Shown here piece after piece: positions 45,195 through 53,948 of a DNA stretch of 64,000 nucleotides. The stretch is taken from positions 1-64,000 of the forward strand of contig CAWIVN010000006.1 of NCBI GenBank assembly GCA_963839515.1, read 5' to 3'. The notes under the pieces are model-generated. The model saw nothing but the letters and a program-made list of their open reading frames with translations, was not told the origin of the DNA and ran no database searches. Positions within the stretch are counted from its first letter, which is position 1; every line of letters starts with the position of its first letter. Source of the DNA: Fredericiella sp963839515. GTDB taxonomy: Bacteria; Chloroflexota; Anaerolineae; Caldilineales; Caldilineaceae. Made by a program: the position numbers and the translations under genes.

Positions 45195-45960
45195 ATGTCT
45201 GTCCTTGTGCCGCCCCCCCCGCCAGGCCTTCTGCGGCGCTGGGCCAATACCGGCCTGGACTTGCTCTTCCCCCACGCCTGCGCCGCCTGCGGCCGCCACG
45301 GCTACCGGATCTGCCCTGACCTGCGCCCAGGCCGTTGTTCGGGTGCCGGACACGATTTGCGAACGCTGCGGTCGCGCCCAGCCGGCGCGCATCATCCGCT
45401 GCGCATTCTGTCTGGGTGACCCGCACTCACCTTTGCTCCAAGTGCGCGCCGCTGGCCTCCACGTTGAGCCGTTGCGCCACTTTATTCACCTCCTCAAGTA
45501 CGAAGGAAGGCCAGACCTGGCTCCAGACCTCGCCCGTTACTTGGCTGCCACGCTGGCCGGACCGGACTGGCAGGCGCTGTGGCCCCAGATCGATGCCATC
45601 TCGCCCGTCCCACTTCACACCGCACGGCGCCGCCAGCGCGGCTACGATCAGGCTGAACTGCTTGCCCAGGGCCTGAGCGCCCGCACCGCAATCCCGCTGC
45701 GCTGCGACCTGGTCGAGCGCACTCGCCAGACGCGTGCCCAGGTGGGCCTCAACGCCACGCAACGCCACGCCAACATGCATAACGCCTTTGCCCCCATCGG
45801 CCCATGTACCAACCTGCACGTGTTGCTGATCGACGACGTCTATACCACCGGGGCAACGATGCGAGCCTGCGCCACTGCCCTGCGCGACGCTGGCGCCGCC
45901 TGGGTCTGCGGCCTTACCCTTGCCCTGCCAAACTCGATTGCGGAGCACACCCGCCCATGA
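45195..45960 (+). CDS. comF: ComF family protein, broken by one-base frameshift
   Basis: The N-terminal part (45195 to about 45320) reads MSVLVPPPPPGLLRRWANTG...FPHACAACGRHGYRICPD, a typical ComF zinc-ribbon start. Skipping the C at 45321 continues into the frame ending at 45960: CAQAVVRVPDTICERCGR, CAFCLGDPH, LKYEGRPDLAPDLARYL, ISPVPLHTARRRQRGYDQAELLA, and the PRPP loop VLLIDDVYTTGATMRACATAL. Together they make about 255 residues. ComF helps DNA uptake during transformation in some bacteria. The frameshift is either a sequence error or inactivation. A second open start (TTG 45205) in the later frame gives an implausible N-terminus. Confidence 0.8.
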
Positions 45961-45988
45961 ACCCCAAACCATGAACCCCAAACCATGA
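45957..45988 (+). repeat. 14-nt tandem repeat with three ATGs before nrnA
   Basis: ATGAACCCCAAACC is repeated at 45957 and 45971, and a third ATGAAC begins at 45985, the start of nrnA. The first two ATGs open five-codon frames (MNPKP then stop) out of frame with each other, so they could act as upstream mini-ORFs. The first ATG overlaps the comF stop. Confidence 0.7.
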
Positions 45989-46992
45989 ACTATGCCATCC
46001 CGGTCGGCTTGATCGACCTCATCCGCCAAAGCAGACACGTCCTGCTCGCGAGCCATGTCAACGCCGACGGCGACGCCTACGGCAGCTTGCTAGGCATGAC
46101 GCTCATCCTCACCGCCCTCGGCAAGCGGCCGCATCCTGCCATGCACGACCCCGTGCTGGAGGAGTTTCGTTTCCTGCCAAGCGCGGGCGACATCCGCAGC
46201 CCGCGCCAGGTTGGCTCCGACTACGACCTGGTCATCTCGGTGGACGCCTCCAGCCTCGACCGCCTGGGCGACGTCTACCACGAGGGCAAGCTGGCCGGCG
46301 TGCCCCTGATCGTGATCGACCACCACATCACCAATACCTATTTCGGGACGGTCAACTGGGTGGAGCCGACCTGCGCTGCCACCTGCCAGATGGTGACCTA
46401 TCTAGCCGACGCTCTAGGCGTTAACCTGGCGCCTGACCTGGCCGAGTGCCTGCTCACCGGTGTGATCACCGACACGCTGTGCTTCCGCACCTCCAATACG
46501 ACGCCGGCCGTGCTTGAAGTGGCCATGCACCTGCAGGAGGCCGGCGCCAACCTGGCCGCCATCGTCCAGCAGACGCTCAATCGCATGCCGTACAGCACGC
46601 TGCGGTTGTGGGCGCTGGTGCTGCCCGAAGTGCAACTAGAGCAAGGTGTGCTTTGGGCGGCCGTGCGCCGCGACCAGATCGCTGCCGCCGGCCAGCCCAA
46701 TGACGAATCCAAGCTCAACTCGATCTTCGCCACGATCGTCGAGGCTGACATCTCTGCCGTCTTTACCGAGAAAATAGGCAAAAGTGGCAGCTCGGCAGTA
46801 GAATGCAGTTTTAGAGCCAAGCCCGGCTACAACGTCGGCGAGCTGGCGCTCTCGTTCGGTGGCGGTGGCCACCCCGCTGCCAGCGGCTGCACCATTGCAG
46901 GTTCGCTGGACGAGGTGGTAGCCTTGGTGGTCCCGGCGCTCAAGGTGACACGCCGCCGGCAAGCGGACCAGCAAGCCGCTCGGAATTCGTAA
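45985..46992 (+). CDS. nrnA: DHH-family nanoRNase/pAp phosphatase
   Basis: The 335-residue protein has the DHH motifs: SHVNADGDAYGSLLGM (residues 24-39), VISVDASSLDRLGD and VIDHHITNTYFG. It also has GVITDTLCFRTSNT and the DHHA1 C-terminal FGGGGHPAASGCTI. It degrades 2-5-nt RNA oligomers and converts pAp to AMP. The N-terminal ATG lies in a 14-nt tandem repeat. The truB start follows 19 nt later, and truB, ribF and this gene form a same-strand cluster, the order often seen near rbfA. Confidence 0.94.
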   Translation: MNYAIPVGLIDLIRQSRHVLLASHVNADGDAYGSLLGMTLILTALGKRPHPAMHDPVLEEFRFLPSAGDIRSPRQVGSDYDLVISVDASSLDRLGDVYHEGKLAGVPLIVIDHHITNTYFGTVNWVEPTCAATCQMVTYLADALGVNLAPDLAECLLTGVITDTLCFRTSNTTPAVLEVAMHLQEAGANLAAIVQQTLNRMPYSTLRLWALVLPEVQLEQGVLWAAVRRDQIAAAGQPNDESKLNSIFATIVEADISAVFTEKIGKSGSSAVECSFRAKPGYNVGELALSFGGGGHPAASGCTIAGSLDEVVALVVPALKVTRRRQADQQAARNS

Positions 46993-47011
46993 CGTTTGGA
47001 GCAACGCGCAC

Positions 47012-48010
47012 TTGCCTCTCGAACCAAGCATATTGGATGGCCTGCTTGTGGTTGACAAGCCCGGCAAACCCGGCGAACCCGGCATGTCCACATCACCTGG
47101 GTCATTCGCTGAACGTCTCTGGACCAGCCACGACGTCGTGGCACGTGTGCGCCGCCTAAGCGGCCAGCGCCGCATTGGCCACACGGGCACACTAGACCCC
47201 ATGGCCAGCGGCGTACTCGTCCTCTGCCTCGGAATCGCCACGCGCCTGGTCGAATACTACCAGGGCGAGGACAAGCGCTACTACGCCGAGGTCATGCTGG
47301 GCTACGCCACGGACACGTATGACGCCGAAGGCACCGTAACCAATACGGCTCCCGTGCCGCCCCTGTCCGAGCAGGATGTGGAGCGTGCTCTCACGCAGTT
47401 TCGCGGCGAGATCCTTCAGACGCCGCCCGCCTACTCGGCCATCAAGCAGGAAGGCGAAGCCCTGTATGCCCGGGCGCGTCGCGGCGAAACCGTAACGGTG
47501 GAAGCACGCCGGGTAACCTTTCATCGTATCGATCTGATTGCCTTCCGCCCACCCAACCGGCTGCTGCTGGCCATCGAGTGCTCAGCGGGGGCCTACATCC
47601 GCAGTCTGGCACACGACCTGGGGCGCAGCCTGGGCACACTGGCCACGCTCGAAGCGCTGCGCCGCGAGGCGGCAGGCTTGTTCAGCCTCGCCGACGCCAG
47701 TACGCTGGAGCAGATCGAAAACGCCGTGGCGCACGGCACACTGGTCGATTTGCTCCGCAAACCCGGCGATGGGCTGCCGCTGCCACTTGTACATCTGCCT
47801 TCCGAACTGCTCCGCCGTTTAGCCCATGGTCAGCGCGTGCCGATCGCACAGACGATCTGCCCGGTAGTCAATCCTGCCAACCAGCCACTGGTGCAAGTGC
47901 GTGATGAGGCTGGCAGGCTGGCAGGCATCATGCGCTGTCTGCAGCCCGCAGACGATCCATCAGACCCGGCCTCCCCTGCGCTGTGGAAAGCCGAGAAATG
48001 GCTACGTTAA
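47012..48010 (+). CDS. truB: tRNA pseudouridine-55 synthase
   Basis: The 332-residue product has DGLLVVDKP at the start, then RIGHTGTLDPMASGVLVLCLG with the catalytic Asp, KRYYAEVMLGYATDTYDAEG, and PPAYSAIKQEGEALYARARRGE, followed by GAYIRSLAHDLGRSLG and a PUA-like tail. Between DKP and TSHDVVARVRR, where TruB usually has only AGMT, there is an insertion of about 20 residues (GKPGEPGMSTSPGSFAERLW). It forms pseudouridine at U55 of tRNAs. The start is TTG 47012; no other in-frame start gives the full motif I. It is followed 9 nt later by ribF. Confidence 0.95.
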   Translation: MPLEPSILDGLLVVDKPGKPGEPGMSTSPGSFAERLWTSHDVVARVRRLSGQRRIGHTGTLDPMASGVLVLCLGIATRLVEYYQGEDKRYYAEVMLGYATDTYDAEGTVTNTAPVPPLSEQDVERALTQFRGEILQTPPAYSAIKQEGEALYARARRGETVTVEARRVTFHRIDLIAFRPPNRLLLAIECSAGAYIRSLAHDLGRSLGTLATLEALRREAAGLFSLADASTLEQIENAVAHGTLVDLLRKPGDGLPLPLVHLPSELLRRLAHGQRVPIAQTICPVVNPANQPLVQVRDEAGRLAGIMRCLQPADDPSDPASPALWKAEKWLR

Positions 48011-48019
48011 GGCACATTC

Positions 48020-49018
48020 ATGTTTACGTTCCGTGACATTCGCCAGGCGCGCCTCGACCTGCCGACCGCCATTACCATCGGCAACTTCGACGGGCTGCAC
48101 CTGGGACATCAGGCACTGCTCGACCACACCAAGCGCATCGCCCGCGAGTGGCCGGCAGGCGAAACTGCGGTCGATCCCAAGTTTGCAGGCAGATCAATGC
48201 AGACCGCCATCCTGACCTTTGATCCGCACCCCCTGTCGGTCTTTCGCCCCCAAGAGCCGCTGCTGCTTATGACCAGCGCTCGCGAGCGGCTGATGCTGGC
48301 AGCCGCACACGGGATCGATATCGGCGTCGCCCATCCCTTTACGCGCGCGACGGCCAACTTGGAAGCGCACGAGTTTATCGCTCTGCTCAAGCAGCACCTG
48401 GGGCTGGCCGCACTGGTGATCGGGCCGGACTTTGCCCTCGGTCGCAACCGCAGCGGCAATATTGCCCGGCTGCACGAGCTTGGCCTCGAATATGGCTACA
48501 GTGTGCACGTGCTCGAACCGTTCTTGCTCGGCGAAGTACCCGTGCGCAGCAGCGTCGTGCGCGACCTTCTGCTGGTGGGCGACGTGACCGAAGCGGCTCG
48601 CCTGTTGGGACGGCCCTACCGTGTGGCAGGAGTTGTCCAGGCCGGCGATCAGCGTGGACGGCAGGTAGGCATTCCCACCGCCAACGTGGCCCCGCCTGCC
48701 GACAAGCTGCTGCCCGCCGACGGTGTGTATGCCACGCGCACGATTGTCCCGACCTTTGAAGGCGCCCGTCTATACAACAGCGCAACCAATATCGGCATGC
48801 GCCCGACCGTGGATGGCACGGAGCGCCGCGTCGAAACGCATCTGCTGAACTTTCCCCCGTCCGACCAAATTGACGATCTCTACGACCAGACCCTAGCTGT
48901 AGAGTTTTTGGGGCGCCTGCGCGGCGAACAACGTTTCGCCAGCGTAGCTGACCTCGTCCGCCAGATTCACTTGGATATTGAGCGAGCGCAAGACTGGTTC
49001 GCCCAATACAAACAATAG
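48020..49018 (+). CDS. ribF: Bifunctional riboflavin kinase/FAD synthetase
   Basis: The 332-residue protein has the FAD synthetase (nucleotidyltransferase) half with TIGNFDGLHLGHQALL near residue 20, LTFDPHP and VIGPDFALGRNRSGN. The riboflavin kinase half has GRPYRVAGVV, GRQVGIPTANVAP, NIGMRPTVDG and ETHLLNF. It converts riboflavin to FMN and FAD in the cytoplasm. A segment of about 15 residues (PAGETAVDPKFAGRS) lengthens the loop after the first helix. Its 3' neighbour is a secreted oxidoreductase. Confidence 0.96.
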   Translation: MFTFRDIRQARLDLPTAITIGNFDGLHLGHQALLDHTKRIAREWPAGETAVDPKFAGRSMQTAILTFDPHPLSVFRPQEPLLLMTSARERLMLAAAHGIDIGVAHPFTRATANLEAHEFIALLKQHLGLAALVIGPDFALGRNRSGNIARLHELGLEYGYSVHVLEPFLLGEVPVRSSVVRDLLLVGDVTEAARLLGRPYRVAGVVQAGDQRGRQVGIPTANVAPPADKLLPADGVYATRTIVPTFEGARLYNSATNIGMRPTVDGTERRVETHLLNFPPSDQIDDLYDQTLAVEFLGRLRGEQRFASVADLVRQIHLDIERAQDWFAQYKQ

Positions 49019-49027
49019 GTGGTTGCT

Positions 49028-51235
49028 ATGAAACGCTTTTCGTCTATCGCCGTTGGCCTTATGGCCGCAGCCCTTTTTGCCACTCTCCTTATGGCGCCCG
49101 TCCAGGCGCAGAGCAGCGGCCCTAAGCCGCCGATCACCGATCCTAACCTGCTCGGCCGACCAAAACAAGAGAGACAAGCTGTCGGTACGACAGCCGCTGC
49201 CGGTACGACTGCCGCTGACGGTACGACAACCGCTGCCGGTACGACTGCCGCTGACGATTCGACAACCGCAGCGACAGCCCCAGCGACAGCCGCAGCGACA
49301 GCCGCTATCAAGACGATGGCGGACGTCAAAAGCTGTCTGGCCAAAGGTTTACCCGCCTATGGAGTGACCGTCCAGACCACCAATGTGCGCAGCGCACCAT
49401 CAACTGATGCCTGTCGCTACGGCAAGCTGGCCAAGGGCGCCTTGGTGGAGATTGCCGACTTCCAGGTGGTCAAGCCACAACCGATTACGGAGCCGCCCGC
49501 TGCGGCAACGCCTGCTGTTGAAGCCGGTCCGACCGTTGGCTATGTGGAAGACATCCAACCGCTGTTCGAGCGCAGTTGCTCGGCATGCCACAACGCCGCT
49601 GCCAAGACGATGGGGCTGCAGACCACGGCCTATACACCGCTGATGGCCGGCAGCCAGAATGGCCCCGTAGTGGTGCCTGGCAACCCTGACGCCTCAAAAC
49701 TGTGGGAGATGGTCGGCCAGGGCAAGATGCCCGCAACCGGCCCGCTGCCCACCGACGAGCAGCAGCTGGTGCGCGAGTGGATTGCCCAGGGCGCGGCCGA
49801 ACACCGCGCCCAGCCTGGCGCCGCACCAGCCGCACCGGCCGCCGCTGGCGAAAGCACCTGGTTTACGCTGGCCGATCCCAGGTTGGTGGCCGTCAAGGAC
49901 GCCTGTAAGGACAAGCCGGCCGCCGGCTCAACCTTGGCGAGCGCCGACCTGATCATCCCCGTGAGTTGCGGCGTGGAGCCTTCCAGCGCTGAGATCAAGA
50001 TTGCCCTCGCCGGTGGCCGCACGGCGACAACCGGCAGCACAGCAAACAAGACGGCACCGGCTGGTGCGAACGCCCAAGCAGCCGCGACGACAGCGGAAGC
50101 CAGGCCTGCCGCTTCCGCCGCACGCGGGGCCAGCGCCGGCGGCACGGGCATCGAGGCCACCGCCTTTGGCCTTCCCGCACCCAGCGAAGCAGATGCTTAT
50201 CTGGTGCCCAACGGCTTCTGTGTCGAACGCCGGCTGCCCGATAATCACCGCGGCATCACGGCCATCACTTTTGCCCCTGATGGCCGTATGTTCCTCGCCC
50301 TCGACTCCGATCTCGCACATGATGTCGATCCGCTGATCCTCTATGATGCCTATCACCCCAGCCGCTCGATTGTCGTCTACGATTGGGTCAACAACATGAC
50401 ACCGGTCGAGATTATGAGTGAGTCCAGCCGCATCACGGGCCTGGACCATGCTGACGGTTCACTCTATGTGAGCCGTGCCGGCGAGGTAGGTCGCATTCCG
50501 GATGGCGGCTCGTACGAAACGCTGGCCGGCGGCTTCAGCGTCTCCAGCCAGCTCTTCCACGCCAATAATGGCCTGGTGATCGACAACGGCTGGCTCTACG
50601 TTTCGGCGGGAGGCGTGCGCGACGGCTATGTAGAAGGGCCTATCGTCGGCGTTGGCGAAGCGGGCGCACAGGATATCGTCTCCGGCGGCAACCCCTACGC
50701 CGCTCGCATCGTCCGTGCACCGCTGGAGGCCTTACTGAGCCAGAAGTCGATCGGCGCCTTCTCGACTGCGGCGCGCGGCGTGCGCAATCCGTACGGCATC
50801 ACCGCCGACCCCGCCGGCCGCATCTGGTTTACTGACAACGGGGCTACCAACGTGCCTGACGAAATCGCCGCCGGCGACGAGGTTAATATGATCGATCCCG
50901 GCAGTATCACCGGTGACGACGCCTCGTCACTCTACTACGGCTTCCCGCTGGCGCTCTCAGGCTCGACGCCCGATTGGTACAGCGCCCCCGTCCTGGCACT
51001 GGTCAACTCGGCGGCGCCTACCGGCATCACCTATGCCTATGACACAATCTTCTATGCCGGATATGGTCGCAACCCAGGTATCTATCGCCTGGCCAAGGCA
51101 GACGACGGCACTGTGGTGAGCGAACGTATCATGATGGCCTGGCCCGTGCTGGCCCTCACTACTGCCCCTGACGGTGCACTTTGGGCGGGCATGGGCGACG
51201 GTGGCCTGTATCGCCTGACGCCTGGCTGTAACTAA
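49028..51235 (+). CDS. Secreted cytochrome c/sorbosone-dehydrogenase-like protein
   Basis: AGGTGG precedes ATG 49028. The 735-residue protein begins with a signal peptide ending about AQA (residues 1-28). A Thr/Ala linker encoded by 18-nt tandem repeats follows, then an SH3b-like segment (VTVQTTNVRSAPS near 115). A cytochrome c domain of about 90 residues has CSACH at C184, C187 and H188 and a possible Met ligand in GQGKMPATG. The C-terminal half (from about residue 375) is a beta-propeller with AITFAPDGRMFLALDS, RGVRNPYGITADPAGRIWFTDNG and ALTTAPDGALW, the repeated motif of PQQ-glucose/sorbosone dehydrogenases. It probably oxidises a sugar or alcohol outside the membrane with heme c as electron acceptor. 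The substrate is unknown and PQQ binding is not verified. Confidence 0.82.
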   Translation: MKRFSSIAVGLMAAALFATLLMAPVQAQSSGPKPPITDPNLLGRPKQERQAVGTTAAAGTTAADGTTTAAGTTAADDSTTAATAPATAAATAAIKTMADVKSCLAKGLPAYGVTVQTTNVRSAPSTDACRYGKLAKGALVEIADFQVVKPQPITEPPAAATPAVEAGPTVGYVEDIQPLFERSCSACHNAAAKTMGLQTTAYTPLMAGSQNGPVVVPGNPDASKLWEMVGQGKMPATGPLPTDEQQLVREWIAQGAAEHRAQPGAAPAAPAAAGESTWFTLADPRLVAVKDACKDKPAAGSTLASADLIIPVSCGVEPSSAEIKIALAGGRTATTGSTANKTAPAGANAQAAATTAEARPAASAARGASAGGTGIEATAFGLPAPSEADAYLVPNGFCVERRLPDNHRGITAITFAPDGRMFLALDSDLAHDVDPLILYDAYHPSRSIVVYDWVNNMTPVEIMSESSRITGLDHADGSLYVSRAGEVGRIPDGGSYETLAGGFSVSSQLFHANNGLVIDNGWLYVSAGGVRDGYVEGPIVGVGEAGAQDIVSGGNPYAARIVRAPLEALLSQKSIGAFSTAARGVRNPYGITADPAGRIWFTDNGATNVPDEIAAGDEVNMIDPGSITGDDASSLYYGFPLALSGSTPDWYSAPVLALVNSAAPTGITYAYDTIFYAGYGRNPGIYRLAKADDGTVVSERIMMAWPVLALTTAPDGALWAGMGDGGLYRLTPGCN
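49184..49255. repeat. Four 18-nt tandem repeats in a secreted-protein linker
   Basis: Four units of the form GGTACGAC-GCCGCTG-C (49184, 49202, 49220, 49238) encode six-residue Gly/Thr/Ala repeats, followed by 12-nt GCGACAGCC repeats to about 49306. The reading frame is kept, so copy number may vary without frameshift. Confidence 0.85.
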
Positions 51236-51264
51236 GTCTTTTTACCTGCACGCGGAGGATGCCC

Positions 51265-52476
51265 ATGCGCCTGCTCTTCTGTTCGGCCCAACTTCCCGGT
51301 CACCTCGACTGGGGCGGCTATCTGGCCACGGCGGTGGAACTGGCACAGCGGGGACACACTGTACTCTGGGCCAGTGGTGCCGCCGTCGGCAAACGTATCG
51401 TTGCCGCCGGCCTGTCCTTCCAGGTGCTCGAGGAGACCGGATGGCGCTGGCCCCCACCGCCGCCGCTACCTGCGCCTACCGCTCAAGACGAGGCGTGGCA
51501 GCAGCGCCGGGCACTGCGGGCGCTCGATCAGTGGCTGGACGTACCGCGCGTGGCGTCCGCCTTCACGGAGCTGTCGCTCGTTGCGGAGGCCTTTCAGCCC
51601 GATATGGTGGTCACCGAACCGTTTGTCGCCGCCGCCGGTCTAGTGGCCGAACAGCTGGCGGTTCCGCTTGTAGTCGCAGGCTGGCCCGCCTTCGAGCGCA
51701 AGTCGACGGCGCCATCCGAACTGGTGGACCTGGCACGCAGGCGCCTTGCGGAGCTTACACTCGGGTTTGGACTGCACGGACGCTACTGGACGCCGGCAGG
51801 TCCGCCGGCTTTGCTCTCACCCGACCTGCATATTACCTTCTGGAGCCCATCCTGGTATGGCCAGCAGGCGCTCCAGCCCCAGACGCGCCACTTTGGCGGC
51901 ACTCCGTCACCGCGGGCCGCAGCCGATCGCGGCCTGCCGCCGCCCGATCAACTCCCCTGGGTGCTGATCACGTTGGGCACAAGTTTTAACAACGATCCAA
52001 ACTTCTTCTTGGCCGCTGCCTACGCCGCCACGCGCCTTGGCTGCTTGCCTGTCGTTACTTTGGGTCGGCATGCACAGCCAGAGGACGAGACATGGCTGCG
52101 CCGCCTGCCGCCGGGTACGCCAGTGCGCTGCTTGATCGCCTTCGATGCCACCCTGCCTTACCTCGCCGCCGCTATTCACCATGGCGGCGCCGGCACAACG
52201 CATGCGCTCGTCACCCGCGCGGTACCGCAGATCGTCGTGCCGCATGCAGCAGACCAGACTTACCAAGGAGCAGGCGTCGTCCACAGCGGCGTCGGTTACT
52301 ACATGCCCGCTAAAAGTGTGACAGTCGACAGCCTGGCAGCCGCACTCGCTACTCTTCTCCCCGATTTGTCCAGTTTCCGCAGCCGGGCGCGCCAGGTTCA
52401 GACCGAATTTGCAGCATTGGGCGGCCCACAGGCGGCTGCGGACGCCATCGTAAACGTAGCCAAGAGTGCACCATAG
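51265..52476 (+). CDS. GT1-family (UGT/MGT-like) glycosyltransferase
   Basis: The 403-residue protein starts MRLLFCSAQLPGHLDWGGYLATAVELAQRGHTVLW. In its C-terminal half are VLITLGTSF near residue 235, and HHGGAGTTHALVTRAVPQIV with PHAADQ near 310-330, the UDP-sugar-binding signature of GT1 enzymes such as macrolide and sterol glucosyltransferases. A Pro-rich segment (WPPPPPLPAP) lies in the middle of the N-domain. Start ATG 51265 has GGAGG six bases upstream; an ATG two codons earlier is too close to it. It precedes xpt by 13 nt. The acceptor is unknown. Confidence 0.9.
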   Translation: MRLLFCSAQLPGHLDWGGYLATAVELAQRGHTVLWASGAAVGKRIVAAGLSFQVLEETGWRWPPPPPLPAPTAQDEAWQQRRALRALDQWLDVPRVASAFTELSLVAEAFQPDMVVTEPFVAAAGLVAEQLAVPLVVAGWPAFERKSTAPSELVDLARRRLAELTLGFGLHGRYWTPAGPPALLSPDLHITFWSPSWYGQQALQPQTRHFGGTPSPRAAADRGLPPPDQLPWVLITLGTSFNNDPNFFLAAAYAATRLGCLPVVTLGRHAQPEDETWLRRLPPGTPVRCLIAFDATLPYLAAAIHHGGAGTTHALVTRAVPQIVVPHAADQTYQGAGVVHSGVGYYMPAKSVTVDSLAAALATLLPDLSSFRSRARQVQTEFAALGGPQAAADAIVNVAKSAP

Positions 52477-52489
52477 AAAGGGACACGCT

Positions 52490-53080
52490 GTGAAGGCACT
52501 GGTCGAACGTATCCGGCGGGAAGGCAGGAACCTGGGCCGCGGCATTCTCAAGGTGGACGGCTTCGTCAACCACCAACTGGATCCGCAACTGACAATGGAA
52601 ATGGGCCGCAGCTTTGCAAGACGTTTTGCCGCTGCCGGCGTAACGGGCATAACCAAAATCATCACTGCCGAGGTCAGCGGTATCGCGCCGGCGCTAACGA
52701 CCGGTATCGTGCTCGACGTGCCGATCATCTACGCTCGCAAGACGCGGCCGATCACCATGCCCAGCGGCTTCTTTAGCGCACGTGCGCCCAGCCATACAAA
52801 GGGCGGCGTGGTGGACCTGATCGTTTCGCCGGAATACCTGCACGCAGCCGATCGCGTGCTGCTGATCGACGACTTTCTTGCCACCGGCCAGACTATCGAC
52901 GCCCTCGCCTCGTTGGTAGCCGAATGCGGCGCCACACTGGTCGGCGTCGGCTGCATCGTGGAGAAAAGCTTCGAAGAAGGCCGCGCCCGCCTCCAGCACC
53001 TCAACGTACCGATCATATCGCTGGCTATTATCGAAAGCATGGACGGCGATGCCATCGTCGTCCGCGACCCGGAAGAATAG
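52490..53080 (+). CDS. xpt: Xanthine phosphoribosyltransferase
   Basis: From GTG 52490 (AAAGGGA upstream) the product is 196 residues, the same size as B. subtilis Xpt. Matching blocks are ILKVDGFVNHQLDPQL, KIITAEVSGIAPALTTG, VPIIYARKTRPITM and the PRPP loop VLLIDDFLATGQTIDAL, with IVEKSFEEGRARL. It converts xanthine and PRPP to XMP. No purine riboswitch is seen; it is read after the GT1 gene. A short hairpin follows. Confidence 0.94.
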   Translation: MKALVERIRREGRNLGRGILKVDGFVNHQLDPQLTMEMGRSFARRFAAAGVTGITKIITAEVSGIAPALTTGIVLDVPIIYARKTRPITMPSGFFSARAPSHTKGGVVDLIVSPEYLHAADRVLLIDDFLATGQTIDALASLVAECGATLVGVGCIVEKSFEEGRARLQHLNVPIISLAIIESMDGDAIVVRDPEE

Positions 53081-53089
53081 CATTTATTG

Positions 53090-53110
53090 GAACGCTTCCA
53101 GGAAGCGTTC
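53090..53110. terminator. Hairpin after xpt
   Basis: GAACGCTT (53090-53097) pairs with AAGCGTTC (53103-53110) around CCAGG, followed by TAGCAATTCTAATA. It lies between convergent genes and has AT-rich flanks on both sides. Confidence 0.55.
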
Positions 53111-53118
53111 TAGCAATT

Positions 53119-53922
53119 CTAATATAGTTCAGGGCGGCGGTCGGCAAAGATTGGTATGCGTTGGCGTACGGCGTCCACCTGTGCCAGGTCGATCGTGGCG
53201 GTAAGCACCATTTCTGCCTCGCCGCCTTCGACCAGGGTCTCGCCCCAGGGGTCGACCAATGCCGATGCGCCAAAGAAGGTGTTGTTGCCTGTTGTGCCGA
53301 TGCGGTTGCAGGCCGCTACAAAGCACTGGTTTTCGATGGCGCGCGCCCGCAGCAGTGTACGCCAGTGCTCGCGGCGCGGATGCGGCCATTCGGCGGGCAG
53401 CAACAGCAGGTGCGCTCCGCTCAATGCATAGCGGCGGAAAAGCTCGGGAAAGCGCAAGTCATAGCAGATGGCCAGGCCGGTCTTGCCCCATGGTGCGTCG
53501 ACCACCACCGTTTCGTCGCCAGGTGCCAAATACTGCTCCTCCGCCATCAAGCGAAACAGGTGCGCCTTGCGGTAAGCGGCGTGCAGGCAGCCGTCAGGTC
53601 CGTAGAGTGCCAGGCAGTTATAGTAGCGCCCTCCTCGTTCCTCGAGCAGTGAGCCGGCCAGCCACACGCCGTTCTCACGCGCCAGCGTGGCAAAGCGGCC
53701 AAACCAGCCGTCCTCGTCGGCTGAGGCCACCAGCGGGCTTGCTAGCGCAGGCGCACGGTCCAGCGCATAGGCTGTACTCCACAATTCGGGCAGCAGCACT
53801 AACTCGCTGCCCCGCCGCCCAGCCTCGGCCACATACCCTGCCGCACGCTCAAAATTGTAACCCGGCTCGCCTAGCCGGCAGTCCATCTGGACCAATGAGA
53901 TTGTCAACGCGGCAGCAGACAT
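53119..53922 (-). CDS. Nitrilase-superfamily carbon-nitrogen hydrolase
   Basis: The 267-residue protein has the catalytic Glu (VLLPELWSTAY near residue 45), Lys (YRKAHLF near 120) and Cys (LAICYDLRFPELFR near 155) of nitrilase-like amidases, and ends IDLAQVDAVRQRIPIFADRRPELY, typical of the Nit2/omega-amidase branch. It would hydrolyse an omega-amide such as 2-oxosuccinamate or similar. It is convergent with xpt and 26 nt after the membrane-protein gene on its own strand. Confidence 0.9.
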   Translation of the reverse strand: MSAAALTISLVQMDCRLGEPGYNFERAAGYVAEAGRRGSELVLLPELWSTAYALDRAPALASPLVASADEDGWFGRFATLARENGVWLAGSLLEERGGRYYNCLALYGPDGCLHAAYRKAHLFRLMAEEQYLAPGDETVVVDAPWGKTGLAICYDLRFPELFRRYALSGAHLLLLPAEWPHPRREHWRTLLRARAIENQCFVAACNRIGTTGNNTFFGASALVDPWGETLVEGGEAEMVLTATIDLAQVDAVRQRIPIFADRRPELY

Positions 53923-53948
53923 CGTCGCTTCGCTTCCCCTCTTTTGCT

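Noticed and set aside
45205..45300. Alternative TTG start for a complete ComF in the later frame
   Set aside because: That frame gives a Pro/Ala-rich N-terminus without the zinc-ribbon cysteines, which are instead found in the other frame.
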